Positions 44,901-55,684 of a DNA stretch of 64,000 bases are shown piece by piece (position 1 is the stretch's first letter; the number at the start of each line of letters is the position of its first letter). Origin of the DNA: Paludibacteraceae bacterium (GTDB lineage: Bacteria > Bacteroidota > Bacteroidia > Bacteroidales > Paludibacteraceae); contig CAJOIR010000002.1 in assembly GCA_905234685.1 (NCBI GenBank), positions 105,993 through 169,992 on the forward strand, written 5' to 3'. Made by a program: the position numbers and the translations under genes. Under the pieces are notes generated by a model. It worked only from the letters and a program-made list of their open reading frames with translations. It made no database searches and had not been told where the DNA came from.

Positions 44901-46276
44901 ATACGAGGCTGGAATGCCAGAATACCTAAACGGTGCAACGTAGGAGCACGGTTAAGAAGAACAGGGTGACCTTCCATTACATGTTCAAGGATTTCCCATA
45001 TTACAGGGTCTTTGCGGTCAATGATTTTCTTAGCAGACTTAACGGTCTTCACAATACCGCGCTCGATAAGTTTGCGAATGATAAACGGTTTATACAATTC
45101 TGCTGCCATATCTTGTGGAAGACCGCACTCGTGCATCTTGAGTTCCGGACCAACCACAATAACTGAACGTGCAGAATAGTCAACACGCTTACCCAACAAG
45201 TTCTGACGGAAACGTCCCTGTTTACCTTTCAGTGAGTCTGAAAGAGATTTCAAAGGACGATTTGCATCACTCTTAATAGCTGTTGACTTGCGCGAGTTGT
45301 CAAGAAGTGAATCTACCGCCTCTTGCAACATACGCTTCTCATTGCGGAGAATAACTTCAGGAGCCTTTATCTCGATGAGACGCTTCAAACGGTTGTTACG
45401 TATAATGACACGACGATAGAGGTCATTGAGGTCGCTTGTTGCAAATCGGCCACCATCAAGAGGCACCAAAGGACGCAACTCAGGAGGAGTTACGGGGATA
45501 ATCTTTAGAATCATCCACTCGGGTCTATTGCGGTTTTTTGAAGCACGGAACGACTCTACCACCTGCAAACGCTTAAGAGCCTCAGTCTTGCGCTGCTGCG
45601 ACGAGTCTTTAGAAGCGCGGTCACGCAACTCGTAAGACAAAGCATCAAGATCTAGACGACATAGTAAATCATATACCGCCTCTGCACCCATCTTGGCGAT
45701 GAATTTCTGTGGATCAGAATCTTCGAGCGACTGATTTCCTTGAGGCAACATGTCAAGCAACTCCAAATATTCATCTTCTGTGAGCAACATATTGTTCTCT
45801 ACAGTAAGACCCTCGCCAAACTCTTGTCCTTCGAGAACACCACTTTGGATAACGACATATTTCTCATAGTAAATAATGCTGTCCAATTTTTTTGTAGGCA
45901 TACCCAAAAGATAACCCATTTTGTTAGGTAATGAGCGGAAATACCATATATGGGCAACAGGAACAACAAGTTGTATGTGTCCCATACGCTCACGACGCAC
46001 TTTCTTTTCAGTTACCTCAACACCACAACGGTCGCAAACAATACCTTTGTAGCGAATACGTTTGTATTTTCCACAATGGCACTCGTAATCACGTGTAGGG
46101 CCAAAGATGCGTTCACAGAACAAACCGTCACGCTCTGGTTTGTATGTACGGTAGTTGATAGTTTCAGGTTTCAGCACCTCACCACAGGAAAGGCGGAGAA
46201 TCTCCTCTGGAGAAGCAAGTCCGATCGTAATCTTATTAAATCCCTTGCTTGTTTTATTATCTTGTTTAAAAGCCAT
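41984..46276 (-). CDS. rpoC: RNA polymerase subunit beta'
   Basis: The 1430-residue protein is the beta' subunit of RNA polymerase. Zinc-binding cysteines (CHCGKYKR and CDRCGVEV) are near residue 70-90. The active-site NADFDGDQM is present, as are a trigger-loop region and a second zinc site ([13 protein letters not shown]). The acidic C-terminus is typical of Bacteroidetes. It follows rpoB by 18 bases. The gene is intact, with no sign of inserted domains beyond the usual size for the phylum. Confidence 0.97.
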   Translation of the reverse strand: MAFKQDNKTSKGFNKITIGLASPEEILRLSCGEVLKPETINYRTYKPERDGLFCERIFGPTRDYECHCGKYKRIRYKGIVCDRCGVEVTEKKVRRERMGHIQLVVPVAHIWYFRSLPNKMGYLLGMPTKKLDSIIYYEKYVVIQSGVLEGQEFGEGLTVENNMLLTEDEYLELLDMLPQGNQSLEDSDPQKFIAKMGAEAVYDLLCRLDLDALSYELRDRASKDSSQQRKTEALKRLQVVESFRASKNRNRPEWMILKIIPVTPPELRPLVPLDGGRFATSDLNDLYRRVIIRNNRLKRLIEIKAPEVILRNEKRMLQEAVDSLLDNSRKSTAIKSDANRPLKSLSDSLKGKQGRFRQNLLGKRVDYSARSVIVVGPELKMHECGLPQDMAAELYKPFIIRKLIERGIVKTVKSAKKIIDRKDPVIWEILEHVMEGHPVLLNRAPTLHRLGILAFQPRMISGKAIQLHPLACTGFNADFDGDQMAVHLPLSNEAILEAQLLMLGSHNILNPANGAPITVPSQDMVLGLYYITKERAGAKGEGLVFYSPEEVEIALNEKKVDMHAKVKVRTHDVVDGQPVVHIVETTPGRILVNRYVPEEVGYVNVVLKKNTLRDIIGNVIKTCGVARTAQFLDDIKNLGYQMAFKGGLSFNLNDIIIPEEKQNLVAEGNQEIEEITMNYNMGLITNNERYNQVIDTWTHVDSNLTQVLMKEMAAADQGFNAVFMMMDSGARGSKQQIKQLSGMRGLMAKPQKAGAEGGQTIENPILSNFKEGLSVLEYFISTHGARKGLADTALKTADAGYLTRRLVDVSHDVIITEEDCGTLRGLTATEIKKNENVVASLYDRILGRVSVHDVYDPITGELYVSAGEEIREDAAEKIEKSPIESVEIRSVLTCEAKHGVCAKCYGRNLATGRLVEKGEAVGVIAAQSIGEPGTQLTLRTFHVGGVAGNVATESSYTLKYDGIVELEELRTVKTDTDTIVVSRQTELRLRDEHTGVILTTFNIPYAAKLFVESGKKYEKGTLICEWDPFNATIVIENAGKVRYEDVLENVTAKTETDETTGLKETIIIDSKDKTKMPAAHIVDKEGNILRTYNLPLNAHLQVKDGDAVKVGDLLIKIPRTVGKAGDITGGLPRVTELFEARNSSNPAIVSEIDGEVTFGKIKRGNRELTVTSRLGEEKKYLIPLSKQILVQENDFVRAGTPLSDGAVTPDDILAIKGPTAVQDYIVNEVQDVYRLQGVKINDKHFEIIVRQMMRKVEILDPGDTRFLEKQLVDKNDFLEENDRIWGKKVVVDAGDSENLHAGQIVAPRKLHDENSSLKRRDKRLVEVRDAMPATSAQVLQGITRAALGTKSFMSAASFQETNKVLNEAAINGKVDYLEGMKENVICGHLIPAGTGLREFKQIVVHNKEDYERLLAARAAHETEDTEEEDA

Positions 46277-46294
46277 AATCTTTTGATATTAGAG

Positions 46295-49200
46295 TTAATC
46301 CATATTGATGCTGAGAGCCAAACCTTGTAACTCATGCAGTAACACATTGAGCGACTCCGGAAGTCCGGGAGTAGGCATAGGCTCACCTTTAACTATTGCT
46401 TCATAAGTACGGGCACGACCGTTAACATCGTCAGACTTAACAGTAAGTATTTCCTGAAGTACGTGAGCTGCGCCATGTGCCTCAAGAGCCCATACCTCCA
46501 TTTCACCGAAACGCTGACCGCCGAACTGAGCCTTACCTCCCAAAGGTTGCTGGGTAATCAAACTATAAGGACCTATTGAGCGAGCGTGCATCTTGTCGTC
46601 AACCATGTGACCCAACTTCATAAAGTATGTAACACCGACCGTAGCAGGCTGGTCAAACATTTCACCTGTACCACCATCATACAGATAAGTCTTACCTGCA
46701 CGTGGCAGACCCGCTTTGTCAGTCCATTCATTGAGGTCATCAATAGTACAACCGTCAAAGATTGGAGTAGCGAATTTCACACCGAGTTCACGTCCTGCCC
46801 AACCAAGTACAGCTTCGAATATCTGACCCAGGTTCATACGTGAAGGCACGCCAAGCGGGTTGAGAACGATATCAACAGGAGTACCGTCTGCGAGGAACGG
46901 CATATCCTCTACGCGTACTATCTTACTTACAATACCCTTGTTACCATGACGACCAGCCATCTTGTCACCTACACGTATCTTGCGTTTCTTTGCAATATAT
47001 ACCTTAGCCATCTGCATGATGCCATTGGGAAGTTCGTCACCGATAGTCAAATCAAAGTTACGACGTTTCAACTGCGCATCATACTCTTTGTATTTTTTTA
47101 AATAGTTGAGTATGCATTGGCGAATAAGGATATTCTTATCTTCGTCAAATGTCCAGCGTGCAAGCATTACTGAGTTGTAGTCAAGCATTTCCAGACGTTC
47201 ACGAGTGAAGCGGCTATTGCGAGAGATAACATCAGTACCCATGAAGTCTTTCACGCCTGCTGATGGTTTACCATCAGTGAGCACAAGTAGTTTCTCAACA
47301 AGTTTTTCCTTGAGATCTGCGACTTGTGCTTCAAACTGGGTTTGCATCTCCATCAAACGCAACTTGTCGTCTTGTTTTTCTTTACGGTCTTTGATAGCCT
47401 TTTGATACAAGCGTTTACCAATAACCACACCTGAGAGTGAAGGTGATGCTTTCAGTGATGCATCTTTCACATCACCAGCCTTATCGCCGAATATAGCTTT
47501 CAATAGTTTCTCTTCTGGTGAAGGATCGCTCTCACCTTTAGGAGTAATCTTACCGATGATAATATCACCTGGTTCAATGCGGGCACCTATACGTACTATA
47601 CCATTCTCGTCAAGGTCACGTGTTGCATCCTCACTTACATTAGGAATATCAGATGTAAACTCTTCAAGTCCGCGCTTTGTCTCACGAACCTCAAGCAGTT
47701 GCTCAACAACATGTACAGAGGTAAACATATCCTCACGGACAATACGCTCCGAAAGTACAATAGCATCCTCATAGTTATAACCTTTCCATGGAATATATGC
47801 CACCTTAAGGTTTTTACCAAGAGAAAGCTCACCATTTTGAGTTGCAAAGCCTTCGGTTAATATCTGACCTGCAGCAACCTTATCTCCCTTGCGAACAATA
47901 GGATGTAAGTCAATAGTGGTGTTCTGATTGGTACGTTGGAACTTCGGAATTTCATACTCCTTAACAGCAGATTCAAAACTGATAAAGTCTTCATCTTCCG
48001 TGCGGTCATATTTGATACGTATAATGTCTGCATCAACATAAAGTACCTCACCATTGCCTTCTGCCACTATTTGTGTACGTGAATCCTGAATAAGTTGTCC
48101 TTCTATACCTGTTCCTACAATAGGAGCCTCTGATGTGATAAGAGGCACGGCCTGACGCATCATGTTCGATCCCATCAATGCACGGTTAGCATCATCATGC
48201 TCGAGGAACGGAATAAGAGCTGCAGCAATTGATGCAATCTGCGAAGGAGCAACATCCATCAAAGTTATTTTATCAGGCTCAACAACGGGGAAATCTGCCT
48301 CATAACGAGCCTTTACCTTTTCACGGACAAAATGACCATTTTTATCAAGTGGAGCATTACCTTGTGCTACTATATGCTTCTCTTCATCCTCTGCAGTCAT
48401 ATAGACTACGCCTTCGTCTGACAAGTCTACCACAGAGTTATCAACTTTGCGATAAGGTGTCTCAATGAAACCAAGGTCATTTATTTTCGCATATATACAC
48501 AACGATGATATAAGACCAATATTCGGACCTTCAGGAGTTTCTATAGGACATAGACGACCATAGTGAGTATAGTGTACGTCACGGACTTCGAAGCCTGCAC
48601 GGTCACGACTTAGACCACCAGGACCAAGAGCAGACATACGGCGCTTGTGAGTGATTTCGGCCAATGGATTCTGCTGATCCATAAATTGTGAAAGAGCATT
48701 AGTACCAAAATAACTGTTAATAACCGATGATATACTCTTTGCATTTATCAAATCTGTTGGCGTAAACACCTCATTGTCTCTAACATTCATACGCTCACGT
48801 ATTGTACGTGACATGCGCGCAAGACCTATACCAAACTGATTGTACAATTGTTCACCTACTGTACGGACACGACGATTGGAAAGGTGATCAATATCGTCAA
48901 CTTCAGCGTTGGAGTTAATAAGTTCAATGAGATATTTAATAATCTCAATAATATCCTCTTTTGTCAGGACACGTGTCTCGTCAGGGATATTAAGATTCAG
49001 TTTGCGATTAATTCTATAGCGACCTACATCGCCAAGGTCATAACGTTTCTCGGAAAAGAACAGGCCATTGATAACTTCACGAGCAGTATTGTCATCAGCA
49101 GGTTCAGCATTACGTAACTGGCGATAAATATAGAGCACTGCCTCTTTCTCAGAATTAGTAGGATCTTTCTGCAGAGTATTGAAGATAATACTATTATCAT

Positions 49201-50107
49201 TCTTATCTTCAATCTCAGGATGCAACAGAATGGTCTTTGCACCTGAATCAATTATATCCTGAATATTCTCTTTAGTAAGTTCAGCCTCACGCTCAATTAT
49301 TACCTCATTACGTTCAATGGTAACGACTTCGCCTGTATCTTCATCTACAAAGTCTTCAGTCCAAGCCTTGAGAACACGTGCGGCAAGACGACGCCCCATC
49401 AGTTTAGCAAGGGCGGCCTTGCTTACCTTTACTTCCTCAGCCAGACCAAAACACTCAAGAATATCCTTGTCACTCTCAAAACCTATAGCACGAAGAAGAG
49501 TTGTAACAGGCAACTTCTTTTTGCGGTCAATGTAAGCATACATAACATTGTTGATGTCTGTAGCAAACTCTATCCAAGATCCGCGGAAAGGAATAATACG
49601 TGCAGAATAAAGTTGAGTTCCATTAGTGTGACGGCTAGTACCGAAGAAAACACCAGGAGAACGATGAAGTTGGCTTACTATAACACGCTCAGCACCATTA
49701 ATGACAAAAGTACCTTTAGGAGTCATATAAGGGATTGTTCCCAAATATACATCCTGTACTTCAGTAGCGAAATCCTCATGATCCGGATCAGTACATGACA
49801 ACTTAAGTTTAGCCTTCAAAGGCACACTATAGGTCAAACCTCGCTGAAGACACTCCTCTATCGTGTAACGAGGAGGATCAACAAAATAATCAAGGAATTC
49901 CAAAATAAAATTGTTCCGAGTATCAGTAATTGGGAAGTTCTCGGAAAACACCTTGTAGAGTCCCTCATGCCTACGCTGCTCAGGAGAAGAATCCATTTGG
50001 AAGAAATCCTTAAAGGACTTCAACTGTATATCCAGAAAATCAGGATAAGGCATCTGCTTCTGAATAGAGGCAAAATTGACTCGTTCTGTTTTGTTTTTTG
50101 AAGCCAT
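46295..50107 (-). CDS. rpoB: RNA polymerase subunit beta
   Basis: The 1270-residue beta subunit carries the rifampicin-binding region ([20 protein letters not shown], with FGTNALSQF before it), [10 protein letters not shown], and the C-terminal [20 protein letters not shown] block. The rif-region residues (Q-F-M-D-Q, H, R-R-S) look like the susceptible type at the positions I can judge. The gene has its own -7 element after a terminator behind rplL, and rpoC follows 18 bases later. Confidence 0.97.
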   Translation of the reverse strand: MASKNKTERVNFASIQKQMPYPDFLDIQLKSFKDFFQMDSSPEQRRHEGLYKVFSENFPITDTRNNFILEFLDYFVDPPRYTIEECLQRGLTYSVPLKAKLKLSCTDPDHEDFATEVQDVYLGTIPYMTPKGTFVINGAERVIVSQLHRSPGVFFGTSRHTNGTQLYSARIIPFRGSWIEFATDINNVMYAYIDRKKKLPVTTLLRAIGFESDKDILECFGLAEEVKVSKAALAKLMGRRLAARVLKAWTEDFVDEDTGEVVTIERNEVIIEREAELTKENIQDIIDSGAKTILLHPEIEDKNDNSIIFNTLQKDPTNSEKEAVLYIYRQLRNAEPADDNTAREVINGLFFSEKRYDLGDVGRYRINRKLNLNIPDETRVLTKEDIIEIIKYLIELINSNAEVDDIDHLSNRRVRTVGEQLYNQFGIGLARMSRTIRERMNVRDNEVFTPTDLINAKSISSVINSYFGTNALSQFMDQQNPLAEITHKRRMSALGPGGLSRDRAGFEVRDVHYTHYGRLCPIETPEGPNIGLISSLCIYAKINDLGFIETPYRKVDNSVVDLSDEGVVYMTAEDEEKHIVAQGNAPLDKNGHFVREKVKARYEADFPVVEPDKITLMDVAPSQIASIAAALIPFLEHDDANRALMGSNMMRQAVPLITSEAPIVGTGIEGQLIQDSRTQIVAEGNGEVLYVDADIIRIKYDRTEDEDFISFESAVKEYEIPKFQRTNQNTTIDLHPIVRKGDKVAAGQILTEGFATQNGELSLGKNLKVAYIPWKGYNYEDAIVLSERIVREDMFTSVHVVEQLLEVRETKRGLEEFTSDIPNVSEDATRDLDENGIVRIGARIEPGDIIIGKITPKGESDPSPEEKLLKAIFGDKAGDVKDASLKASPSLSGVVIGKRLYQKAIKDRKEKQDDKLRLMEMQTQFEAQVADLKEKLVEKLLVLTDGKPSAGVKDFMGTDVISRNSRFTRERLEMLDYNSVMLARWTFDEDKNILIRQCILNYLKKYKEYDAQLKRRNFDLTIGDELPNGIMQMAKVYIAKKRKIRVGDKMAGRHGNKGIVSKIVRVEDMPFLADGTPVDIVLNPLGVPSRMNLGQIFEAVLGWAGRELGVKFATPIFDGCTIDDLNEWTDKAGLPRAGKTYLYDGGTGEMFDQPATVGVTYFMKLGHMVDDKMHARSIGPYSLITQQPLGGKAQFGGQRFGEMEVWALEAHGAAHVLQEILTVKSDDVNGRARTYEAIVKGEPMPTPGLPESLNVLLHELQGLALSINMD

Positions 50108-50235
50108 ACAAAATGGTTTTATATAATTGTTAAATATAGTATATTCTGCGTTTAAAAAGCAACATATTATAATTGTGAAAGTTATGCAGAATTATCACCA
50201 CATACTTACCATCAATTATATTTAACAAATTCTTG

Positions 50236-50243
50236 CAAATATA
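50236..50243 (-). promoter_or_regulatory. Possible internal promoter of rpoBC
   Basis: The minus strand reads TATATTTG about 130 bases upstream of rpoB, just after the hairpin at 50288-50320. The -33 element is poor, so this is a likely but not certain start. Confidence 0.5.
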
Positions 50244-50287
50244 TTGAATTTTAACAGTTTTTAATATTCATATATATTTTAGACGAA

Positions 50288-50320
50288 AAGGTATAGAACC
50301 CATTTCGGGTTCTATACCTT
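50288..50320 (-). terminator. Hairpin between rplL and rpoB
   Basis: A perfect 14-base stem (AAGGTATAGAACCC and its complement) with a 5-base loop lies about 30 bases after the rplL stop. On the minus strand it is followed by TTCGTCTAAAATATAT. It may end or attenuate transcription of the ribosomal protein genes before rpoB. Confidence 0.75.
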
Positions 50321-50348
50321 GTACCATAAGGTACATTGAGGATTGATA

Positions 50349-50723
50349 TTACTTGAGTTCAACCTCTGCACCAGCCTCTTCAAGAGCCTTCTTGAGAGCC
50401 TCAGCAGCTGCCTTATCAAGACCTTCCTTAATTGTAGAAGGAGCACCGTCAACCAAGTCCTTAGCCTCTTTCAGGCCAAGACCAGTTTGCTCTTTTACAG
50501 CCTTAACTACCTGAAGTTTGGCAGCACCCGGAGATTTAAGAACTACATCGAAAGATGTTTTCTCTTCCTCTGCGGGAGCAGCGGCAGCTGCAGGACCTGC
50601 AACAGCAACAGCTGCAGCAGCGGGTTCAATACCATACTCGTCTTTCAAAATTTGAGCGAGTTCGTTAACTTCCTTAACTGTAAGGTTTACCAATTGTTCA
50701 GCAAAAGCTTTAAGATCTGCCAT
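50349..50723 (-). CDS. rplL: 50S ribosomal protein L7/L12
   Basis: The 124-residue stalk protein recruits translation factors. An N-terminal dimerisation segment ([15 protein letters not shown]) and an alanine-rich hinge (about 38-55) lead to the C-terminal domain with [20 protein letters not shown] and [12 protein letters not shown]. The size is normal. It is followed by a strong hairpin before rpoB. Confidence 0.97.
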   Translation of the reverse strand: MADLKAFAEQLVNLTVKEVNELAQILKDEYGIEPAAAAVAVAGPAAAAAPAEEEKTSFDVVLKSPGAAKLQVVKAVKEQTGLGLKEAKDLVDGAPSTIKEGLDKAAAEALKKALEEAGAEVELK

Positions 50724-50799
50724 TGTTGTATTTATTTAAATAATGTTATATTAATGTTAATTAGTTGATGCTATGCGGCATCACGCGCATAAAAATGAG

Positions 50800-51333
50800 T
50801 TATGCTTCTCTCTCGCCAAGTGTCTGAAGGACACCGTGTATTGTGTTGCCACCAGATTGGAGGGCAGACACAACATTCTTTGCCGGGCTTTGGAGCAAAG
50901 CAACCAAATCGGCAATGAGTTCGTTCTTCGACTTGATAGTAGCCAGAAAATCCAACTGCTCACGACCAACATATACTGTCTCTTCAACGTACGCAGCTTT
51001 CAGGATAGGCTTAGCCTCTTTGTTCTTCTTATCCTTCTCAGTAAACTCCTTTATCAGTTTTGCAGGTGCATTACCAGTATTGCAAAGCATCAAAGCAGTA
51101 TTACCTTTGAGGTAATCGAACAATTGAGCATCTCTGTCAAGTTCCTTAAGAGCTTTTTCAAGCAGAGTGTTCTTAACAACCATCAACTTGATGTCCTTCT
51201 TGAAACATGCACGACGAAGGTCGCTTGTTTTTTGGGCATTCAAGCCTTCAATGTTGGTAAGGTAGAAGTGTTGATATTGCTCCAATTCTGCCTTGATTTG
51301 CTCTATAATAGCACTTTTATCTTCCTTTTTCAT
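50800..51333 (-). CDS. rplJ: 50S ribosomal protein L10
   Basis: The 177-residue protein anchors the L7/L12 stalk to 23S rRNA. It starts MKKEDKSAIIEQIKAELEQY, includes the rRNA-binding region DLRRACFKKDIKLMVVKNTLL, and has a C-terminal helix that binds L12. It lies between rplA and rplL, with about 76 bases before rplL. No obvious L10 leader structure is visible in front of it, in a gap of only 17 bases. Confidence 0.96.
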   Translation of the reverse strand: MKKEDKSAIIEQIKAELEQYQHFYLTNIEGLNAQKTSDLRRACFKKDIKLMVVKNTLLEKALKELDRDAQLFDYLKGNTALMLCNTGNAPAKLIKEFTEKDKKNKEAKPILKAAYVEETVYVGREQLDFLATIKSKNELIADLVALLQSPAKNVVSALQSGGNTIHGVLQTLGEREA

Positions 51334-51350
51334 AATCCTTCAATCTTTAA

Positions 51351-52043
51351 TTATTCAACAGATTTGGGGTCGATTTTCAGGCCCTTGCTCATGGTGCTGG
51401 AAAGATAAATGCTCTTGATATAAGTTCCCTTCGACACAGCAGGTTTCAACTTGATAAGAGTAAGAATAAACTCTTTTGCATTCTCAGCAATTTTCTCAGG
51501 TGCAAATGAAACCTTACCAATAGAAGTATGTACTATACCGAATTTATCAACCTTAAAGTCGATTTTACCCTGTTTAACCTCTTTCACTGCCTTAGCAACA
51601 TCAGGAGTAACAGTTCCACTTTTGGGGTTAGGCATCAAACCACGAGGACCAAGAATACGACCAAGAGCACCGATTTTACCCATTATCTGGGGCATGGTGA
51701 TAATAACATCAATATCAGTCCAACCGCCTTTGATTTTTTCGATATATTCATCCAGACCTACATAATCAGCACCAGCCTCTTTAGCTGCCGCTTCCTGGTC
51801 GGGAGTGCACAATGCAAGAACACGTACTTGTTTTCCCGTTCCGTTAGGCAGAGAAACCACGCCGCGAACCATCTGGTTAGCCTTACGCGGATCAACTCCC
51901 AAACGAACATCGATATCAACAGAAGCATCAAACTTTGTTGTGGTAATCTCTTTAAGAAGAGCTGCAGCCTCGTCGAGTGTATAGATCTTACCTGCTTCTA
52001 TTTTCTCTGCAGCCAACTTTTGATTTTTTGTCAGTTTTGCCAT
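51351..52043 (-). CDS. rplA: 50S ribosomal protein L1
   Basis: The 230-residue two-domain protein binds the L1 stalk of 23S r[42 protein letters not shown] and the C-terminal [15 protein letters not shown] are standard. It lies 18 bases after rplK. L1 often represses its own operon by binding the mRNA, but I see no clear target here. Confidence 0.97.
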   Translation of the reverse strand: MAKLTKNQKLAAEKIEAGKIYTLDEAAALLKEITTTKFDASVDIDVRLGVDPRKANQMVRGVVSLPNGTGKQVRVLALCTPDQEAAAKEAGADYVGLDEYIEKIKGGWTDIDVIITMPQIMGKIGALGRILGPRGLMPNPKSGTVTPDVAKAVKEVKQGKIDFKVDKFGIVHTSIGKVSFAPEKIAENAKEFILTLIKLKPAVSKGTYIKSIYLSSTMSKGLKIDPKSVE

Positions 52044-52061
52044 AATGAATAGAAGTTTTAG

Positions 52062-52487
52062 TTATTTAACAACGGTAATACCCATACTGCGAGCTGTACC
52101 AGCTACCATACGCATAGCAGCCTCCACCTCAAAGCAGTTCAAGTCAGCCATCTTGTCTGTTGCAATCTGACGGCATTGCTCCTCTGTAATCTGGGCCACC
52201 TTTTTACGGTTAGGTTCTGCAGAACCACCCTTAATCTTGGCAGCCTCGATAAGCTGAATAGCAACAGGAGGAGTCTTGACTACAAAGTCAAATGACTTGT
52301 CTGTGTAATACGTAATGACAACCGGCAAAACCTTGCCTGCCTTGTCCTGTGTTCTGGCATTGAACTGTTTGCAAAACTCCATAATATTGATACCCTTGGA
52401 GCCCAAAGCAGGTCCTACAGGTGGTGACGGATTTGCTGCGCCACCTTTAATCTGCAATTTAATAAAGCCAGCAATTTCTTTAGCCAT
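52062..52487 (-). CDS. rplK: 50S ribosomal protein L11
   Basis: The 141-residue protein binds the GTPase centre of 23S rRNA. The proline-rich [20 protein letters not shown] and the C-terminal ARSMGITV are conserved. It follows nusG by 71 bases. The short N-terminus is complete, beginning [20 protein letters not shown]. Confidence 0.97.
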   Translation of the reverse strand: MAKEIAGFIKLQIKGGAANPSPPVGPALGSKGINIMEFCKQFNARTQDKAGKVLPVVITYYTDKSFDFVVKTPPVAIQLIEAAKIKGGSAEPNRKKVAQITEEQCRQIATDKMADLNCFEVEAAMRMVAGTARSMGITVVK

Positions 52488-52558
52488 AATTTTGTTTGTT
52501 TAGTTGTTAATAGTTGTTAGTAACTATCGAGTAGTAAAGCGACCCGTAACACAGTCTC

Positions 52559-53107
52559 CTACTCTTTGTCTACCTGATTGAAGCTCAACTCCAAAGGAGT
52601 CTTTCTTCCAAACACCGTAACGATAACCTTCAATTTGTGCTTATCCTGCATTATTTCCGCGATCTCACCGTTGAAACCATTAAAAGGACCATCAGTCACT
52701 TTTACTGTTTCACCAACAAGGAACGGAATTTCTGCAACGAAATTCTCCTCCTGCTCATCAATGTTACCCAAAATACGGTTAATCTCAGACTGCCTAACTG
52801 GTGACGGGACAACGGATCTGCCCTCACTGAGGAAGCCAAGCACATTGGGAACATTGCGCAAACGAGGATAGCACTCATCGACCAAGTTCGCCTCTACCAA
52901 GACATAACCCGGGAGAAAATTGCGTTCTTTAATCACGCGTTTTCCACCACGCAACTGTACCACCTTTTCAGTAGGAATCAACACTTGAGAAACGAATTCA
53001 TCCCAACCAGCGGTTCTCATCGCTGTCTCAATGTATTCTTTCACCTTGGCCTCCTTTCCGCTGATTGCTTTAAGGACATACCACTTGAAATCCTTTTTCT
53101 CTGCCAT
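52559..53107 (-). CDS. nusG: Transcription antitermination protein NusG
   Basis: The 182-residue factor has the NGN domain (KWYVLKAISGKEAKVKEYIE), with the polymerase-facing FLPGYVLVEANL, and a C-terminal KOW domain (VTDGPFNGFNGEIAEI). It links RNA polymerase to elongation and to the ribosome or Rho. It follows secE by 11 bases. Confidence 0.96.
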   Translation of the reverse strand: MAEKKDFKWYVLKAISGKEAKVKEYIETAMRTAGWDEFVSQVLIPTEKVVQLRGGKRVIKERNFLPGYVLVEANLVDECYPRLRNVPNVLGFLSEGRSVVPSPVRQSEINRILGNIDEQEENFVAEIPFLVGETVKVTDGPFNGFNGEIAEIMQDKHKLKVIVTVFGRKTPLELSFNQVDKE

Positions 53108-53118
53108 AGTTTCCTAAA

Positions 53119-53307
53119 TTAGAAAAGACCGTAGATAAATGTCATTAGGTGTTCAAAACAGAAGTCCATAAGCCATACGACCAATGCCAGAATGAGGGAA
53201 GCAACCATTACAAGCACTGCGCTGTTTGCCAACTCCTTGCGAGTAGGCCAACTAACCTTATGCACCAACTCTGTGTAAGACGCTTTGATGTTGTCAACTA
53301 TCTTCAT
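53119..53307 (-). CDS. secE: Preprotein translocase subunit SecE
   Basis: The 62-residue protein stabilises SecY in the inner membrane. The amphipathic VSWPTRKELANS motif comes before a single transmembrane helix (VLVMVASLILALVVWLMDF). A longer frame begins at 53370, but its first 21 residues run back toward tRNA-Trp and do not resemble SecE, so I chose 53307. Confidence 0.93.
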   Translation of the reverse strand: MKIVDNIKASYTELVHKVSWPTRKELANSAVLVMVASLILALVVWLMDFCFEHLMTFIYGLF

Positions 53308-53462
53308 ATCAATGTAGATTTTAATATTTCTTACGTTATCTATTTCCCGCCAAACAATTGGCCTCAGCATAAGTCTGCATTCACCTTTTCATGCAGTGCC
53401 AAAGTCAATCGGAAGCTATTTTTGTAACATTCGGAACTGAATAATCATTCAATATCCCTTTG

Positions 53463-53533
53463 CACAGAAGGCAGGAATCGAACCCACATTGACGGTTTTG
53501 GAGACCGCTCTCCTACCATTGGAGGACTTCTGT
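53463..53533 (-). tRNA. tRNA-Trp (CCA)
   Basis: The cloverleaf has acceptor ACAGAAG with CTTCTGT, an anticodon loop CTCCAAA with anticodon CCA, and the T loop GGTTCGATTCC. The terminal CCA is not encoded. It lies between tuf and secE, a common bacterial order. Confidence 0.93.
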
Positions 53534-53535
53534 AT

Positions 53536-53568
53536 AAGACTGCCAGGGCCAAAGCCCTGACAAGTCTT
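53536..53568 (-). other. Hairpin between tuf and tRNA-Trp
   Basis: The element AAGACTGCCAGGGC, loop CAAA, GCCCTGACAAGTCTT folds into a long stem with a small internal bulge. It touches the tRNA-Trp 5' end and has no U tract. It could be a processing signal or a partial terminator. Confidence 0.55.
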
Positions 53569-53583
53569 TAGAAAAACTGATTA

Positions 53584-54771
53584 TTAGTCAATCAGTTTGG
53601 TAATCTGACCCGAACCTACGGTGCGGCCACCTTCGCGGATAGCGAAACGAAGACCTTCAGAGCAAGCCACAGGATAGATGAGCTTAACCTGAATTTCAAG
53701 GTTGTCGCCCGGCATTACCATCTCAGTTCCTTCGGGGAGAGTGATCTCGCCTGTAACGTCCATTGTACGGATGTAGAACTGAGGACGATAGTGATTGTGG
53801 AACGGAGTATGACGGCCACCTTCTTCTTTCTTCAAGATATAAACAGAAGCCTTGAACTCGCTGTAAGGTTTAACCACATTCGGGTGGGTGATAACCATAC
53901 CACGACGAACTTCGTCCTTGTCAATACCGCGAAGCAACAGACCTACATTGTCGCCAGCCTCACCTTGATCAAGCAGTTTGCGGAACATTTCAACACCGGT
54001 AACAACCGACTTCTTGCCTTCAGCACCAAGACCGATGATTTGTACTTCATCACCAACCTTTACGACACCAGTCTCAATACGGCCGGTAGCAACTGTACCA
54101 CGACCTGTGATTGAGAAGACGTCCTCAACAGGCATAAGGAAGGGCTTGTCAATAGCGCGAGGAGGAAGTTGAATCCAATTGTCAACTGCATCCATAAGTT
54201 CCATAACTTTCTCTTCCCACTCAGGAACACCGTTCAAAGCACCAAGTGCAGAGCCACGGATAACAGGAGTGTTGTCGCCATCGAACTCGTAGAAGCTGAG
54301 GAGCTCACGCATTTCCATTTCAACGAGGTCAAGCATTTCAGGGTCATCAACCATGTCGCACTTGTTCATGAATACAACCAAGCGAGGCACGTTCACCTGA
54401 CGAGCGAGCAAGATGTGCTCACGAGTCTGAGGCATAGGACCATCAGTAGCTGCAACAACGATGATAGCACCGTCCATCTGGGCAGCACCAGTAACCATGT
54501 TCTTTACATAGTCGGCGTGACCCGGGCAGTCTACGTGTGCGTAGTGGCGGTTAGCTGTTTGATACTCTACGTGAGCGGTGTTGATGGTGATACCACGCTC
54601 TTTCTCCTCAGGAGCGTTGTCGATAGAATCGAACGAGCGAACCTCAGAGAGACCTTTGCGGCTGAGCACGAGGGTGATAGCTGCAGTAAGAGTGGTCTTA
54701 CCATGATCTACGTGACCGATAGTACCGATGTTAACGTGCGGTTTCGAACGGTCAAATTTTTCTTTTGCCAT
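53584..54771 (-). CDS. tuf: Elongation factor Tu
   Basis: The 395-residue GTPase delivers aminoacyl-tRNA to the ribosome. The G-domain motifs are GHVDHGKTT (18-26), DCPGHADY and NKCD, followed by two beta-barrel domains. The effector region [12 protein letters not shown] is intact. It is the first protein gene of the block, downstream of four tRNA genes; no separate promoter is obvious in the 70-base AT-rich spacer. Only one tuf is visible in the window. Confidence 0.98.
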   Translation of the reverse strand: MAKEKFDRSKPHVNIGTIGHVDHGKTTLTAAITLVLSRKGLSEVRSFDSIDNAPEEKERGITINTAHVEYQTANRHYAHVDCPGHADYVKNMVTGAAQMDGAIIVVAATDGPMPQTREHILLARQVNVPRLVVFMNKCDMVDDPEMLDLVEMEMRELLSFYEFDGDNTPVIRGSALGALNGVPEWEEKVMELMDAVDNWIQLPPRAIDKPFLMPVEDVFSITGRGTVATGRIETGVVKVGDEVQIIGLGAEGKKSVVTGVEMFRKLLDQGEAGDNVGLLLRGIDKDEVRRGMVITHPNVVKPYSEFKASVYILKKEEGGRHTPFHNHYRPQFYIRTMDVTGEITLPEGTEMVMPGDNLEIQVKLIYPVACSEGLRFAIREGGRTVGSGQITKLID

Positions 54772-54841
54772 AGTTTTCTAAATTAATTTAGTTATTTGTT
54801 AAATTTAACGTGATGTTTCTTGTTTTCATCTTAAAAAAAAG

Positions 54842-54913
<72 letters not shown>

Positions 54914-54948
54914 ATTCCGTCGTTTTTAGAAGAGTCAACGCCTCTTTG

Positions 54949-55021
54949 AGCGGAAAACGGGACTCAAACCCGCGACCCCCAGCTTGGAAGGCTAGTGCTC
55001 TATCGACTGAGCTATTTCCGC
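54949..55021 (-). tRNA. tRNA-Gly (TCC)
   Basis: The 73-base gene has acceptor GCGGAAA with TTTCCGC and anticodon TCC in loop CTTCCAA. CCA is not encoded. It is the third tRNA of the four-gene cluster. Confidence 0.93.
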
Positions 55022-55037
55022 ATTCCGCCATGCGAAA

Positions 55038-55123
55038 TGGTGGGCGCGGATGGATTCGAACCACCGAAGCGATTACGCAGCAGATTTACAGTCTGCCCCA
55101 TTTGGCCACTCTGGAACACGCCC
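55038..55123 (-). tRNA. tRNA-Tyr (GTA)
   Basis: The class II tRNA has a long variable arm, anticodon GTA (loop around TGTAAAT) and acceptor GGGCGTG with CGCGCCC. Unlike its neighbours it encodes its 3' CCA (55038-55040). Confidence 0.93.
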
Positions 55124-55157
55124 AAGATGAATAAACTATCAAATAACCACCACTTTG

Positions 55158-55231
55158 AGCCTCTTGTCGGATTCGAACCAACGACCCCGAGATTACAAAT
55201 CACGTGCTCTGGCCAACTGAGCTAAAGAGGC
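55158..55231 (-). tRNA. tRNA-Thr (TGT)
   Basis: The 74-base gene has acceptor GCCTCTT with AAGAGGC and anticodon TGT in loop TTTGTAA. The anticodon stem has one T-T mismatch. CCA is not encoded. It is the first gene of the cluster, about 55 bases after the promoter. Confidence 0.92.
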
Positions 55232-55284
55232 GTTGTCTTTCGTCAAAAATTGCTGTACTCAGCAACCATGCCGAAAAAGCGGTG

Positions 55285-55315
55285 CAAAAGTACAGCAAAT
55301 TTTTCATATGACAAA
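55285..55315 (-). promoter_or_regulatory. Promoter of the tRNA-tuf-secE-nusG block
   Basis: On the minus strand TTTG (55312-55315), 19 bases and TACTTTTG (55285-55292) fit the consensus. It probably drives the four tRNAs and, by read-through, tuf and the following genes. Confidence 0.75.
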
Positions 55316-55343
55316 ATATTTCTCGAAAAAAAGTATTATTTGA

Positions 55344-55634
55344 CTACTTTTTTTCTTTAACCTTCTCCAATTGGCTGTTAATTGCCTCAAGGCATTTGTC
55401 GATTCCCTGCTCAAATGTATCATATACGCCTGACGCGAACAACTCGGGTCCCATACCCAATACACGCACCTTTGTTTCCTTATTCATTGCCGTTTCAGGT
55501 TTAACCACACTCAGACGAATCTCCATTTCAGCATTCTCATAGAGCATCTTGCCATATCGTTTGGTTTTCTTGTCAATGTACTTCTCAAGTTTCTCTGCCA
55601 TGTCGAAATTGACAGCTTTAACAGTAAGTTTCAT
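55344..55634 (-). CDS. hpf: Ribosome hibernation-promoting factor (HPF/RaiA family)
   Basis: The 96-residue protein is a short HPF that binds the decoding region of idle ribosomes. KLTVKAVNFDMAEKLEKYIDKK is the typical beginning, and the length fits the short class without the dimerising C-terminal domain. It follows the recombinase gene by about 50 bases on the same strand. An ATG close to the SD-like GGAGG supports the start. Confidence 0.88.
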   Translation of the reverse strand: MKLTVKAVNFDMAEKLEKYIDKKTKRYGKMLYENAEMEIRLSVVKPETAMNKETKVRVLGMGPELFASGVYDTFEQGIDKCLEAINSQLEKVKEKK

Positions 55635-55684
55635 ATTTACCTCCTTTTTTATAAAGTTTATATCATGGTATTTTTGTTTGCGAA

